Below are positions 1 through 8,155 of a stretch of DNA of 64,000 nucleotides, in pieces (the stretch's first letter is position 1; each line of letters starts with the position of its first letter). A model generated the notes under the pieces. That model searched no databases. It was not told the origin of the DNA and saw only the letters and a program-made list of their open reading frames with translations. This DNA comes from Amarolinea sp964580725 (GTDB lineage Bacteria > Chloroflexota > Anaerolineae > SSC4 > Amarolineaceae). The translations under genes and the position numbers were made by a program. The stretch covers positions 62,001 to 126,000 of the forward strand of contig CAZOLV010000001.1 in assembly GCA_964580725.1 (NCBI GenBank). Direction: 5' to 3'.

Positions 1-153
1 GATTTGCACCGGCGGACCTGGCTCCGGCGTGAACACCGGCGCGGGCGTTGGGGTTGGCTGTCGGCAGGCTGGCAGCGCCAGGCCGAGCGCCAGCAGCAGC
101 CAGAGTGTGTGCAGGCGGCCTGGTCTGGCCGCACGCTTCAAGGTTTGGAACAT
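1..153 (-). CDS. Lipoprotein, N-terminal fragment cut by the window edge
   Basis: An ATG at 153-151 on the minus strand opens 51 codons that run off the window. The N-terminus has basic residues (K6, R7, R10, R13), a hydrophobic stretch LWLLLALGLAL and a lipobox L-P-A-C with Cys30. It continues into a Pro/Thr-rich linker (PTPTPAP). This is the pattern of a lipoprotein signal peptide followed by a surface spacer, as in other envelope proteins of this window. The start overlaps the 3' end of the alcohol dehydrogenase gene by 16 nt in another frame, so the two are probably cotranscribed and translationally coupled. Function cannot be assigned because the folded domain lies outside the window. 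Confidence 0.6.
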   Translation of the reverse strand, partial: MFQTLKRAARPGRLHTLWLLLALGLALPACRQPTPTPAPVFTPEPGPPVQI

Positions 154-1145
154 CGTAGCACCGCCGCTCCATTGATCTGGCTGCGCTTGAGCCGGCGCAG
201 AACTTCGTTGGCTTCGACCAGGGGAAACGTTTCGACATCGGTCTGGATGGGGATGGCGGCCGCCAGCGCCAACAGTTCGTTGGCGTCCTGACGGGTGGCG
301 TTGGCCACGCTGCGCAACTGGCGCTCGCCGTAGAGCAGGCGATAGTCGAGTGCGGGCAGCGGGCTGCTGTGAATACCGGCCATGACGACCACGCCGCCGC
401 GGTCGAGGGCGCGCAGGGCGTCCAGCGTCACGGCGCCGGAGGGGGTGAAGTTGATCGCGGCATCCAGCCGGTGCGGCGGCGTCTCCTGCGGTCCGCCGAC
501 CCAGGCTGCGCCCAGGGCAGCCGCATGTGCGCGATGGGCCGGGCTGCGCGTGAAAACGAAGACCTCGCAGCCGAGATGGCGCGCCGCCTGGATGGTGATG
601 TGGGCGCTGGCGCCAAAGCCGTACAGCCCCAAACGCTGCCCCGCTTGCGCCTGGCTGAGGCGCAGCGCCCGATAGCCGATCACCCCGGCGCAGAGCAGCG
701 GCGCTGCCTGTTCGTCGGCAAAGCCGGCGGGCATTGGATAGACAAAATCGGCCTGGGCCAGCATGGCATTGGCAAATCCACCGGGCGCGTGCAGCCCGCT
801 GAAGCGCCCCTGCTCGCACAGGTTTTCCTGGCCGCGACGGCAGAAGCGGCAGGTTCCGCAAGCGGCGTGCAGCCAGGCGACTCCCACGCGTTCGCCCACC
901 CGGTGGTTGGTCACCCCTGCGCCGAGCGCCTGGATCGTGCCCACCACCTGATGCCCTGGAATCAGCGGCATCTGCGGGGCCGCCACCTCTCCCTCGACGA
1001 TGTGCAAGTCGGTATGGCAGACCCCGCACACTTCCACCGCCAGCAGCAGTTGTCCCGCTCCCGGCTGCGGGTCTGGCAGCTCCGACGTCACCAGTGGATC
1101 GTCGTCATCCACCGGCCACGGCGCAAACAATTGCATGGCTAACAT
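138..1145 (-). CDS. Zinc-dependent alcohol dehydrogenase family protein
   Basis: A 335-aa medium-chain (MDR) dehydrogenase that would oxidise alcohols or reduce aldehydes with NAD(P). Visible family marks are CGVCHTD carrying the catalytic-zinc Cys, PGHQVVG with the zinc His, and the structural-zinc loop CGTCRFCRRGQENLC with four Cys. A Rossmann segment LGLYGFGASAH follows; Ala-His rather than a further Gly there is a mild variation. Of two in-frame ATGs (1151, 1145) the second is preferred because GGGAG lies 7 nt upstream of it, while it almost touches the first. The partial lipoprotein gene follows with overlap. Family confident, substrate unknown. Confidence 0.88.
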   Translation of the reverse strand: MLAMQLFAPWPVDDDDPLVTSELPDPQPGAGQLLLAVEVCGVCHTDLHIVEGEVAAPQMPLIPGHQVVGTIQALGAGVTNHRVGERVGVAWLHAACGTCRFCRRGQENLCEQGRFSGLHAPGGFANAMLAQADFVYPMPAGFADEQAAPLLCAGVIGYRALRLSQAQAGQRLGLYGFGASAHITIQAARHLGCEVFVFTRSPAHRAHAAALGAAWVGGPQETPPHRLDAAINFTPSGAVTLDALRALDRGGVVVMAGIHSSPLPALDYRLLYGERQLRSVANATRQDANELLALAAAIPIQTDVETFPLVEANEVLRRLKRSQINGAAVLRCSKP

Positions 1146-1221
1146 GGTCATTCTCCCGCCACGTCAGATTCAGACCTCCAGGTTACTCAGATTTTTCAGA
1201 ATGCCAAATTTGTGGACGCGT

Positions 1222-1250
1222 TTGACACAGGCGGTGATGTGTGCTAGAAT
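1222..1250 (+). promoter_or_regulatory. Predicted sigma-70 promoter
   Basis: TTGACA (1222-1227), 17-nt spacer, TAGAAT (1245-1250). This is near consensus and points toward the secreted protein gene at 1698, leaving a leader of roughly 440 nt. Confidence 0.65.
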
Positions 1251-1697
1251 TTCGACGTTCGTTGCTTTCCTGTTGCGCGCATCGCTTCTCGTCCGCCCGG
1301 CTTCAAGAGAAGCGCAGCAGTCGCCCGACTTGGCATCAGTTCCAATCAGATCGAGCCTCGACCATGCACTCACGTTCGAACGAGAGAGGCAACTGGTTCT
1401 CGTCCGCCCTGTTGTGCTATCAGGTCGCCTATCTCCCGGAAAGGAGGCGCTGAACAAGCCAGATATTCCACCGGATCCGTCATCCGTTTTGTGTTCACCC
1501 GACAGGCGCCGTCAAGAGCCGGCCTCTGTCGAAACCCTCTCGATTTTTCCGATTGCGTCTTCTCAGCGATGCGCTGAGACTTGGCAGATTACGTTCGTCC
1601 GTGATCGTTTGCAGCCCTGACCCAGTTGCGAGATGGGATCGAGCAGGGCAAACGAGTGCATCAAGCAAGCAAACACGTGAAGGAAGGTGTGTGTACA
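1251..1697 (+). other. Long untranslated leader with perfect hairpin
   Basis: There is no convincing gene between the promoter and the ATG at 1698. The stretch contains a perfect 8-bp hairpin at 1561-1579 (TCTCAGCG, loop ATG, CGCTGAGA). It ends in a good ribosome binding site AGGAAGG just before the start. I recognise no known riboswitch or small RNA class in it. Confidence 0.35.
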
Positions 1698-3017
1698 ATG
1701 CGTAAGGTGATTTTGTACGCTTTTCTGGTAACCATTCTCTGTCTGAGCCTGGTCACCGCCGTCGTCGCCAGCAAGGCAGACCCGCCCGCCCCCAACAGCC
1801 TGTCGCGCATGAGCGGATTTGCGCCCGCGCGGCCAGCAACCGTCGTCAGCTCGCCTGGCAGCCCGAACACTCTGGTCAATGATGGCAGCTTCGAAAACGG
1901 CCCGCCTCCTGGCTCCGCCTGGACCGAAGTCACCAACGTGGCCTGCGAGTGGATTGGCGACTGGAGCGGCGTCTGGGGCGCCGCCGCCAAGGACGGCATG
2001 ATGGACTTCTGGGCCGGCGGCTACTGCGGCGGCACGCCTGCCACCAGTTATGTTTCGCAGGCCGGCATCGCCGTGCCCGCTTCGGACAATGATCTGCGCT
2101 TCTGGTATATGGCTTACCGGCCTGATGCGGATGACGGTGACAATGACCGCGCGTACCTCAACGTCAACGGCAGCCAGGTTTGGACTCTGCCGCTCTTGCA
2201 GGCCAGCAACACCTACCCCAACTGGGTGGAAGTGGTGCTGCCGATGGCTGCCTATGCCGGCCAGAACGTCTCTCTGGAGTTTGGCGGCATCTCAGAAGGC
2301 GCCAGCACTGGCAACATCCGCTATGACTTCATTTCCTTTGGCGAGCCGCCGCCGCCGCCCGAACGCTGTGCGGCGGGTTACCACGTCGTCACGCTGATGA
2401 CCGAAAGCTTCGAGGGCAGCTTCCCGCCCGCCGGCTGGACCGTGGCCGACAGCACCAGCGGCTGCACCAACGGCTTCCCCGCCTGGAACAACTCCGACCC
2501 AGGCGCACGCGGCAATCTGACCGGCGGCAGCGGTCTCTTTGCGATTGCCGATAGCGACAACTGCAGCTCGTCCGTCGCCATGGACACCCAGATGTGGACG
2601 CCGCAGCTAAACCTGGTGAACTACGCCGATGCTCGGGTTGGTTTCAACCTCGACTACTATTCGTTCAGCGGATCGGAAACCACTGCGCTCGACGTCAGCA
2701 CCGATGCCGGCGCCACCTGGTCGAACGTCCACTCCTGGACTACGAGCGCCCGCGGACCGCGCACCTACGAAAGCCCGAACCTGGACGGCGCCGGTCAGAA
2801 CGACGTCATCGTGCGCTGGCACTACGTGGCCGGTTGGGACTGGTGGTGGGAAGTGGACGAAGTGGTCGTCACCGCCTGCGAGCCTGACCAGCCGACCGCC
2901 ATCGGCCTGGCCTCTGTCGCCGCCAGCCCGGCGCCTGTGACGGTTCTGCCCTACGCCATCCCGGCTATCGCCGCCCTGGCGGGCCTGGCCTGGGCCGCCC
3001 GCAAGCGCACGCGCTGA
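1698..3017 (+). CDS. Secreted protein with C-terminal membrane anchor
   Basis: A 439-aa exported protein. The start at 1698 follows AGGAAGG and gives a clean signal peptide (MRKVILYAFLVTILCLSLVTAVVAS). Residues about 55-205 and 215-395 look like two beta-sandwich modules with the aromatic and Gly/Asp-rich texture of carbohydrate-binding or MAM-like domains. Several Cys occur in each, possibly disulfide bonded outside the cell. The C-terminus has a hydrophobic segment (VLPYAIPAIAALAGLAW) followed by RKRTR. This is a tail-anchor or sorting-signal layout (hydrophobic helix, basic end). No catalytic motif is recognised; a surface adhesin or structural protein is an inference. A strong promoter lies about 450 nt upstream. 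Confidence 0.75.
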   Translation: MRKVILYAFLVTILCLSLVTAVVASKADPPAPNSLSRMSGFAPARPATVVSSPGSPNTLVNDGSFENGPPPGSAWTEVTNVACEWIGDWSGVWGAAAKDGMMDFWAGGYCGGTPATSYVSQAGIAVPASDNDLRFWYMAYRPDADDGDNDRAYLNVNGSQVWTLPLLQASNTYPNWVEVVLPMAAYAGQNVSLEFGGISEGASTGNIRYDFISFGEPPPPPERCAAGYHVVTLMTESFEGSFPPAGWTVADSTSGCTNGFPAWNNSDPGARGNLTGGSGLFAIADSDNCSSSVAMDTQMWTPQLNLVNYADARVGFNLDYYSFSGSETTALDVSTDAGATWSNVHSWTTSARGPRTYESPNLDGAGQNDVIVRWHYVAGWDWWWEVDEVVVTACEPDQPTAIGLASVAASPAPVTVLPYAIPAIAALAGLAWAARKRTR

Positions 3018-3047
3018 GCCGCCATGCGCTTTGACAGCGCCTGTGTC

Positions 3048-3160
3048 ATCCGATTGAAATCCGATTGAAATCCGATCGAAATCCGATCGAAATCCGATTG
3101 AAATCCGATTGAAATCCGATTGAAATCCGATCTAAATCCGATCGAAATCCGATCTAAATC
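3048..3160. repeat. 11-bp tandem repeat, about 10 units
   Basis: Ten head-to-tail copies of ATCCGATYGAA (variants ATCCGATTGAA, ATCCGATCGAA, ATCCGATCTAA) with an exact 11-bp period, just downstream of the secreted protein stop. No reading frame is shared with the neighbours. Confidence 0.95.
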
Positions 3161-3162
3161 AA

Positions 3163-3203
3163 GGCGCCGCTTCGCCGCCGCACCTGCGAGACGAAGCGGC
3201 GCC
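3163..3203. other. Perfect 12-bp inverted repeat
   Basis: GGCGCCGCTTCG and CGAAGCGGCGCC are separated by 17 nt immediately after the 11-bp repeat array. No U-tract follows, so it is a hairpin rather than a classical terminator. Confidence 0.7.
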
Positions 3204-3213
3204 CGGCATCCGG

Positions 3214-3254
3214 CAAGACCCGTTTTTGACCAACGAAAGCGGGTCTTGTCTTTT
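3214..3254 (+). terminator. Intrinsic terminator
   Basis: Stem CAAGACCCG / CGGGTCTTG with a 17-nt loop, followed by TCTTTT. It ends the 1698-3017 transcript before the 3312 gene. Confidence 0.75.
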
Positions 3255-3311
3255 AGTTGGTGCGTGTGGGTGCAGTAGAACCGCTCACCGGCGCCCCCTG
3301 GGGAGGCTTTC

Positions 3312-5858
3312 ATGCAGGTTGATGTCGAGCTGTATCGCAGCGAGGTGCGCATACAGGACAAGCCGCGCGTTGCGCTCAGTGTCATCGAGATCGGGCCTGA
3401 ACAGCCCAAGCGCACATTGCTCTTCATCCACGGCTTCGGCGGTCAGGCTGGCCAGTGGGTGCGCCAGCTCAGTTTCTTCAGCCGCGATGCGCGCGTCATC
3501 GCCTACGATTTGCGCGGTCATGGCCAGTCGGACAAACCGAGCTCGCAGTACACGATGGACGAAATCCAGCAAGACCTGGAGGCCCTGGTGGGGCGTCTCA
3601 ATCTGCCGGAGCGATTTGTCCTGCTCAGCCATTCGTTTGGCGGCGCCGTGGCCGCACAGTACGCCGCCAATCATCCTGACCGGCTGGAGCGCCTGGTGGT
3701 GATCGGCACGGCCTCGGCCTTTCGACTCAACCCCTGGGCGCGCCTGCCCTTCAACCTGCCCACCGCCTGGCTGGTTCCCCTCTGGCGCGTCGCCCGTCGC
3801 ACACTCTCGGCGCCCCCCCATGTCGCCAAGACGTTCTACCACCACGCCCTGACCGCCTGGAACGGCGCCGCCGTCTTTCCCAAAATTCAGACGCCCACTC
3901 TCGTCATCACCGGCTATCGCGACCGCCTCTTTCCCAGCGCCGCGTTCGAAGATGTCCCCGCCCTCATCCCCGGCGCCCAGGAGATCAAGGTGCCGGTGTC
4001 GGCTCACATGGTGATGATCGAGCGCGCCGACGCCGTCAACCGCGCCATCGAACGCTTTCTGGCCGAAGCGCCGGGTGCGCCGCCGGCGCGCGTCAGCGGG
4101 CGCACGCTCAGCCGCCCCATGTCCGGGCCGCGCGTGCGCTACCCCACACGCCCCTGGCTGCGTTTCTACGACGAGGGCGTCCCGTTCACCGTGGCCCTGC
4201 CCGAACGCCCGCTGTTTCGTTTCCTGGAACGGGCCGCACGCCGCTTTCCGCTCAAGACCGCCGTGCGCTTTCCGCCCGGCGGCGCCAACCTGACCTACCT
4301 GCGCCTGGAGCGTCACGCCAACCGCTGCGCCAACGGCCTGTCCCAACTCGGCATCCGGCCCGGTGATCGCGTCATGCTGCTGCTGCCCAACCTGCCGCAA
4401 GCGGTCATCGCCTTTTACGGCGCGCTCAAGGCCGGCGCCGTCATCGTCGCCTGCAACCCCCTGTTCGATCAGGAAGACCTGCTGCGCCAGGCGCGCGACA
4501 GCAACGCCCGCATCTTGATCAGCCTTGATCGTTTTCGGCCGGTCGCACGCCATCTCGCCCACGCCAGCCAGATCGAGCGCGTCATCGAAACGCGCACCGA
4601 CGACTACTTCAGCCCGCTGCACAAACTGCTCTATGCCGTGCGCTTCCGCGGCGTCAGCCAGGAGATACCGGAGGCCTTCATGCCCTGGGGCGATTTGATG
4701 CGCGGCGCTGCGCCCCATCGCCCCGATGTGCAGACCGAGCCGGGCGATCTGGCGATGATCCAGTACACCGGCGGCACCACCGCCAGCCCCAAGGGCGTCA
4801 TGCTCACTCATGCCAACCTGGTGGCCAACACGCTGCAAACGCGCCACTGGCTCAGCGATTTGCGCGACGGCAAGGAGTCGTTCCTCTGCGTTCTTCCCTT
4901 CTCGCACATCTACGGCATGACCACCGCCATGCACGTGCCCATTGCGCTCGGCGCGACGCTCATCTTGCTGCCCACCTTCGAGCTTGATCAGGTGCTCAGG
5001 GCGATCAAACGCTACCGCCCCACCGCCTTTCCGGGCGTGCCGGCGATGTACGTGGCGATCAACAATGCCCCCAACGTGCGCCGCTACAACATCTCGTCGG
5101 TCAAGTTCTGCATCAGCGGCGCGGCGCCGCTGCCGGTGGAGGTGGCCGAGGAGTTCGAGAAACTGACCAGAGGGCGGCTGATTGAAGGCTACGGCCTGAC
5201 CGAGGCCTCGCCGGTGACGCACGCCAACCCCTTCAAGGGGCAACGTCGCGTCGGCACGATCGGCGTTCCGCTGCCCAACACCGAGGCGCGCATCACCGAC
5301 ATGGAGACGGGCGAAGATCTGCCGCCTGGCGAAGTGGGCGAACTGCTGGTGCGTGGGCCGCAGGTGATGACCGGTTACTGGAACATGCCGCAGGCCAGCA
5401 CCGAAGCTCTGGTCATGGATGGCGCCGGCGAAACCTGGCTGCGCACCGGCGACCTGGCGCGCATGGACGAGGACGGCTATTTCGAGATCGTCAACCGGCG
5501 TCAGGAAATCTGGTACGCTGACGAGGGGATGCGCAACCCGATCTTCCCGCGCGAGATCGAGGAGGTGTTGTACGAGCACCCCAAGATCAAGGAGGCGGTG
5601 GTGGTGCCGATCGGCCGCACGCCCAAGGCATTCGTTGTGCTGCGTGAGGGAGAAACGGCGTCGGTCGAAGAGGTGATCGCCTACTGCCGGGCGCGACTCG
5701 AAGAGACGATGGTGCCCGCCTGGGTCGAGTTCCGCCAGGACTTGCCGAAGAGCTTCGTCGGCAAGGTCCTGCGCCGTTTGTTAGCGGACGAGGGTCAGCG
5801 TCGCGCAGCCGCCAGCGATCGGACGCCTGTAGATGAGAACCAGGCGCCTGGCGGCTGA
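3312..5858 (+). CDS. Alpha/beta hydrolase fused to long-chain acyl-CoA synthetase
   Basis: An 848-aa two-domain protein. Residues about 1-255 form an alpha/beta hydrolase: oxyanion segment HGFGG, nucleophile elbow SHSFGG and a late His in SAHMV. Residues about 285-835 form an adenylate-forming ligase with the P-loop YTGGTTASPKGV, GYGLTEASPVTH, the TGD motif and a terminal catalytic-type Lys in SFVGKVLRR. Closest in style to FadD/LcfB fatty acyl-CoA ligases, which make acyl-CoA from fatty acid, ATP and CoA. The fusion suggests that acyl chains released by the hydrolase are activated by the ligase. The hinge after TGD reads NRRQEIWYADEGMRNP instead of the usual DR-K-D-I, so the cap region is atypical. 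Start supported by GGGGAGG 5 nt upstream. Confidence 0.88.
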   Translation: MQVDVELYRSEVRIQDKPRVALSVIEIGPEQPKRTLLFIHGFGGQAGQWVRQLSFFSRDARVIAYDLRGHGQSDKPSSQYTMDEIQQDLEALVGRLNLPERFVLLSHSFGGAVAAQYAANHPDRLERLVVIGTASAFRLNPWARLPFNLPTAWLVPLWRVARRTLSAPPHVAKTFYHHALTAWNGAAVFPKIQTPTLVITGYRDRLFPSAAFEDVPALIPGAQEIKVPVSAHMVMIERADAVNRAIERFLAEAPGAPPARVSGRTLSRPMSGPRVRYPTRPWLRFYDEGVPFTVALPERPLFRFLERAARRFPLKTAVRFPPGGANLTYLRLERHANRCANGLSQLGIRPGDRVMLLLPNLPQAVIAFYGALKAGAVIVACNPLFDQEDLLRQARDSNARILISLDRFRPVARHLAHASQIERVIETRTDDYFSPLHKLLYAVRFRGVSQEIPEAFMPWGDLMRGAAPHRPDVQTEPGDLAMIQYTGGTTASPKGVMLTHANLVANTLQTRHWLSDLRDGKESFLCVLPFSHIYGMTTAMHVPIALGATLILLPTFELDQVLRAIKRYRPTAFPGVPAMYVAINNAPNVRRYNISSVKFCISGAAPLPVEVAEEFEKLTRGRLIEGYGLTEASPVTHANPFKGQRRVGTIGVPLPNTEARITDMETGEDLPPGEVGELLVRGPQVMTGYWNMPQASTEALVMDGAGETWLRTGDLARMDEDGYFEIVNRRQEIWYADEGMRNPIFPREIEEVLYEHPKIKEAVVVPIGRTPKAFVVLREGETASVEEVIAYCRARLEETMVPAWVEFRQDLPKSFVGKVLRRLLADEGQRRAAASDRTPVDENQAPGG

Positions 5859-5897
5859 GCAGCGGTCGTGAGCGGTATGTGTTGATCGCGGTTATAG

Positions 5898-7148
5898 TCA
5901 ATGGCCAGCGGCAGGCGGCAGCGGCCGGCCAGTGGCGCGTAGCGCCTCGAACTGCGCCAGATAACGGCGCGCCAGGTGTTCCCAGGCGAACTCTTGCTCG
6001 ATGCGTTGACGACTGCGCAGCCCCTGCGCCTGGCGCAAAGTCGGGTTCTGGCTCAGACGGGTGATGGCAGCGGCCAGCCTGTCGGGCGCACGTTCGGGAA
6101 CCAGAAAACCGTTATCGCCGTCGCGCACCACCAGTGGGTTGCCCGCCACCACGCTGGCCACGATGGGCCTGGCGCAGGCCATGGCGTCGAGCACACAGAC
6201 GTTCAGTCCATCGGCCGGCTGCGTCGCCGACGGCATCACGAAGATGTCGGCCAGGTTGTAGTATGCGCCGATCTGATCGTAGGGCACGTTGCCCACGAAG
6301 TGCACCCGGTCGGCCACGCCCACTGTCTGCGCCAGCCGCTGCCAGGTGGGGCGCAGGTCTCCATCGCCCACCAACACCAGCTCCACCGGCGGCGCCTGCC
6401 GCAGCAGCGGCAGCGCCTGGATCGCTGTATCGAAACCCTTCTTGGGCGCCATGCGCCCCACGCCCAACAGCACCACGCTGTCAGCGGCCAGCCCAAGCCG
6501 CCCGCGCAAGGTTGCGCCCGCCGCCGAATCGGGCCGCAGCGCCTGGGGATCAACGCCGTAGATGATCAGTTCGAATTTGGATGGATCGGCGCCCAGTGCC
6601 TGCACGGCCACGTCGCGCAGTTCGGCGCTGTTGGCGGTGATGAGGCCGGCGGCGTCGAAGGCTCGTTGCGCCATGCGCCGGAACAGCCGATTTTGCCCAG
6701 CCACCAGGGCGTCCGAACCGGGAATGGAGACGATGAGCGGAATGTCCAGGCGGCGCGCCGCGCCGGCGCCCAGGAAGCCGTTGGGCAGGACCCAATGGGC
6801 GTGCAGTGCGTCGGGTTGTGCGTGTTCGATCCAGCGCGTCACGGCGGCCAGCCCCATGCTGAAGAGCAGCGCGCCCAGGAAGTAGGCCTCGCCCTTCATC
6901 GCCAGATCGGCGCGCATCGTGCGCATGTAACCCAGACGGTGCCAGGCGTCCGGCCAGACGTAGCGGTAGGTGTGCAGACGCACGCCGTGCAGATCGGCGG
7001 GCCGTCGTCGGTAGGCCGGGTCGAAGGGCGCAACGACCGTCACTTCGGCGCCCTGGCGCACATACTCGCGACAGAGCGCCTCGACGAACGAACCACTGAA
7101 ATCGCCTTGAAAACGCGGGAAGTTATGGGTCAGAACGCCGATTTTCAT
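5898..7148 (-). CDS. Glycosyltransferase family 4 protein
   Basis: A 416-aa GT-B fold retaining glycosyltransferase. It would transfer a sugar from a nucleotide donor to a lipid- or glycan-linked acceptor at the cytoplasmic membrane face. Visible are the N-terminal MKIGVLTHNFPRFQGDFSGSFV, the donor-site segment GVGRMAPKKGFDTAIQAL and the motif usually written E-x7-E. Here it reads DGLNVCVLD, with both Glu replaced by Asp, a conservative change worth noting. Its ATG overlaps the TGA of the GT2 gene (ATGA at 7145-7148), so the two are translationally coupled. Last gene of the aminotransferase-GT2-GT4 operon, probably for an exopolysaccharide or glycolipid. Confidence 0.9.
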   Translation of the reverse strand: MKIGVLTHNFPRFQGDFSGSFVEALCREYVRQGAEVTVVAPFDPAYRRRPADLHGVRLHTYRYVWPDAWHRLGYMRTMRADLAMKGEAYFLGALLFSMGLAAVTRWIEHAQPDALHAHWVLPNGFLGAGAARRLDIPLIVSIPGSDALVAGQNRLFRRMAQRAFDAAGLITANSAELRDVAVQALGADPSKFELIIYGVDPQALRPDSAAGATLRGRLGLAADSVVLLGVGRMAPKKGFDTAIQALPLLRQAPPVELVLVGDGDLRPTWQRLAQTVGVADRVHFVGNVPYDQIGAYYNLADIFVMPSATQPADGLNVCVLDAMACARPIVASVVAGNPLVVRDGDNGFLVPERAPDRLAAAITRLSQNPTLRQAQGLRSRQRIEQEFAWEHLARRYLAQFEALRATGRPLPPAAGH

Positions 7149-8155
7149 GGCGCGCCTGCATCGTCCGCCGGCGGTAATTCTGACGGGCGGCCGGCGTAGC
7201 CGGCGTTAGCCATGAAGTCGTTGAGCCGCCATTCCATCTCTTTGATCTGCTCGCCCTGGCTGACGATTAGCTCGGCGATGAAGCCGACCAGGATGAGGAG
7301 CAGACCGGCCAGCGCCAGACCGCCCGCCGTCCAGAAAATGGGGCGCTGCTGCGTCTGCGTGGTCATGTAGAGCAGCAGCAGGTAGATGCCGGCGACGCCG
7401 CTCAGCGCCAGCGCGCCCAGCCCTAGCCCGCCGAAGAACCGCATGGGCGCCTGGCTGAAGGTGAGCAGAAACTTGACCACCAGCACGTCGAGCAGGCTGA
7501 TGGGGATGCGGCTGAAGCCGTACTTGGAACGCCCGGCGCTGCGGGGGTACCAGTTGGTGGGGGTTTCGCCGATGCGATAGCCCTGTTGGGCGGCGATCAT
7601 CAACAAGAAGCGGTGCCAGTCGGAGCGCAGCGGGGGCAGCGTCAACAGCACTTCGCGCCGAAATGCCTTGATCCAGTTCATGTCGTGCGCCTGCACGCCG
7701 AAGAGTCGGCGCGAGACGGTGTTGTAGATGCCGGAAGCGAAGGTCTTGCCGTCAGCGCGCCCCTGGCGCCAGCCGGCGACGACATCGTAACCCTCCTGCA
7801 TCTTCAGCAGCAGTTTGGGAATGTCCTCGGCGGGGTCGGATTCCAGATCGGCGGGCAGGAAGATGATGATGTCGCCGCTGACGGCGCGGAAGCCGGTGCG
7901 CAACGCCGCCGTCAGGCCGAGGTTGCGGCGGTGACGGATCAGGCGCAAGAAGGGGTAGGCGATGGCTTGGCTGGCGGCAATGTCGCCGGTGCCGTCGGTC
8001 GAACCGTCGTCAATCAACACCAGTTCGGCGCGGCCATGCAGATCGAGCGTATCGAACGCCGTCGCCACCTGCGCTAACAGCGCCGGGATGTTTCCAGCCT
8101 CATTGCGCGCCGGGATCAAGACAGAAACCGTCGCTCCGCGCAATTGCACCTTCAC
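7145..8155 (-). CDS. Glycosyltransferase family 2 (DPM1/GtrB-like) membrane protein
   Basis: A 336-aa GT2 enzyme. The catalytic part is visible in VSVLIPARNEAGN, VLIDDGSTDGTG and LPADLESDP. Two C-terminal hydrophobic helices follow (about 235-260 and 275-300). This layout is typical of polyprenyl-phosphate sugar transferases. The start chosen is a GTG at 8155 overlapping the TGA of the upstream aminotransferase (GTGA), with AAAGGG upstream. An in-frame ATG further upstream would embed 30 residues in the neighbour. It overlaps the following GT4 gene by 4 nt. It likely loads a sugar, perhaps the amino sugar of the adjacent aminotransferase, onto a lipid carrier. Confidence 0.87.
   Translation of the reverse strand: MKVQLRGATVSVLIPARNEAGNIPALLAQVATAFDTLDLHGRAELVLIDDGSTDGTGDIAASQAIAYPFLRLIRHRRNLGLTAALRTGFRAVSGDIIIFLPADLESDPAEDIPKLLLKMQEGYDVVAGWRQGRADGKTFASGIYNTVSRRLFGVQAHDMNWIKAFRREVLLTLPPLRSDWHRFLLMIAAQQGYRIGETPTNWYPRSAGRSKYGFSRIPISLLDVLVVKFLLTFSQAPMRFFGGLGLGALALSGVAGIYLLLLYMTTQTQQRPIFWTAGGLALAGLLLILVGFIAELIVSQGEQIKEMEWRLNDFMANAGYAGRPSELPPADDAGAP

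Noticed and set aside
3285..5579. Long (764-codon) reading frame on the minus strand
   Set aside because: It mirrors the hydrolase-ligase gene in a GC-rich sequence, has no family motif, and the plus-strand frame has complete catalytic motifs.
3312..5858. OleBC (olefin biosynthesis) fusion
   Set aside because: The ligase has the FadD/LcfB motif set and the hydrolase does not resemble haloalkane dehalogenases; no OleA or OleD is nearby.
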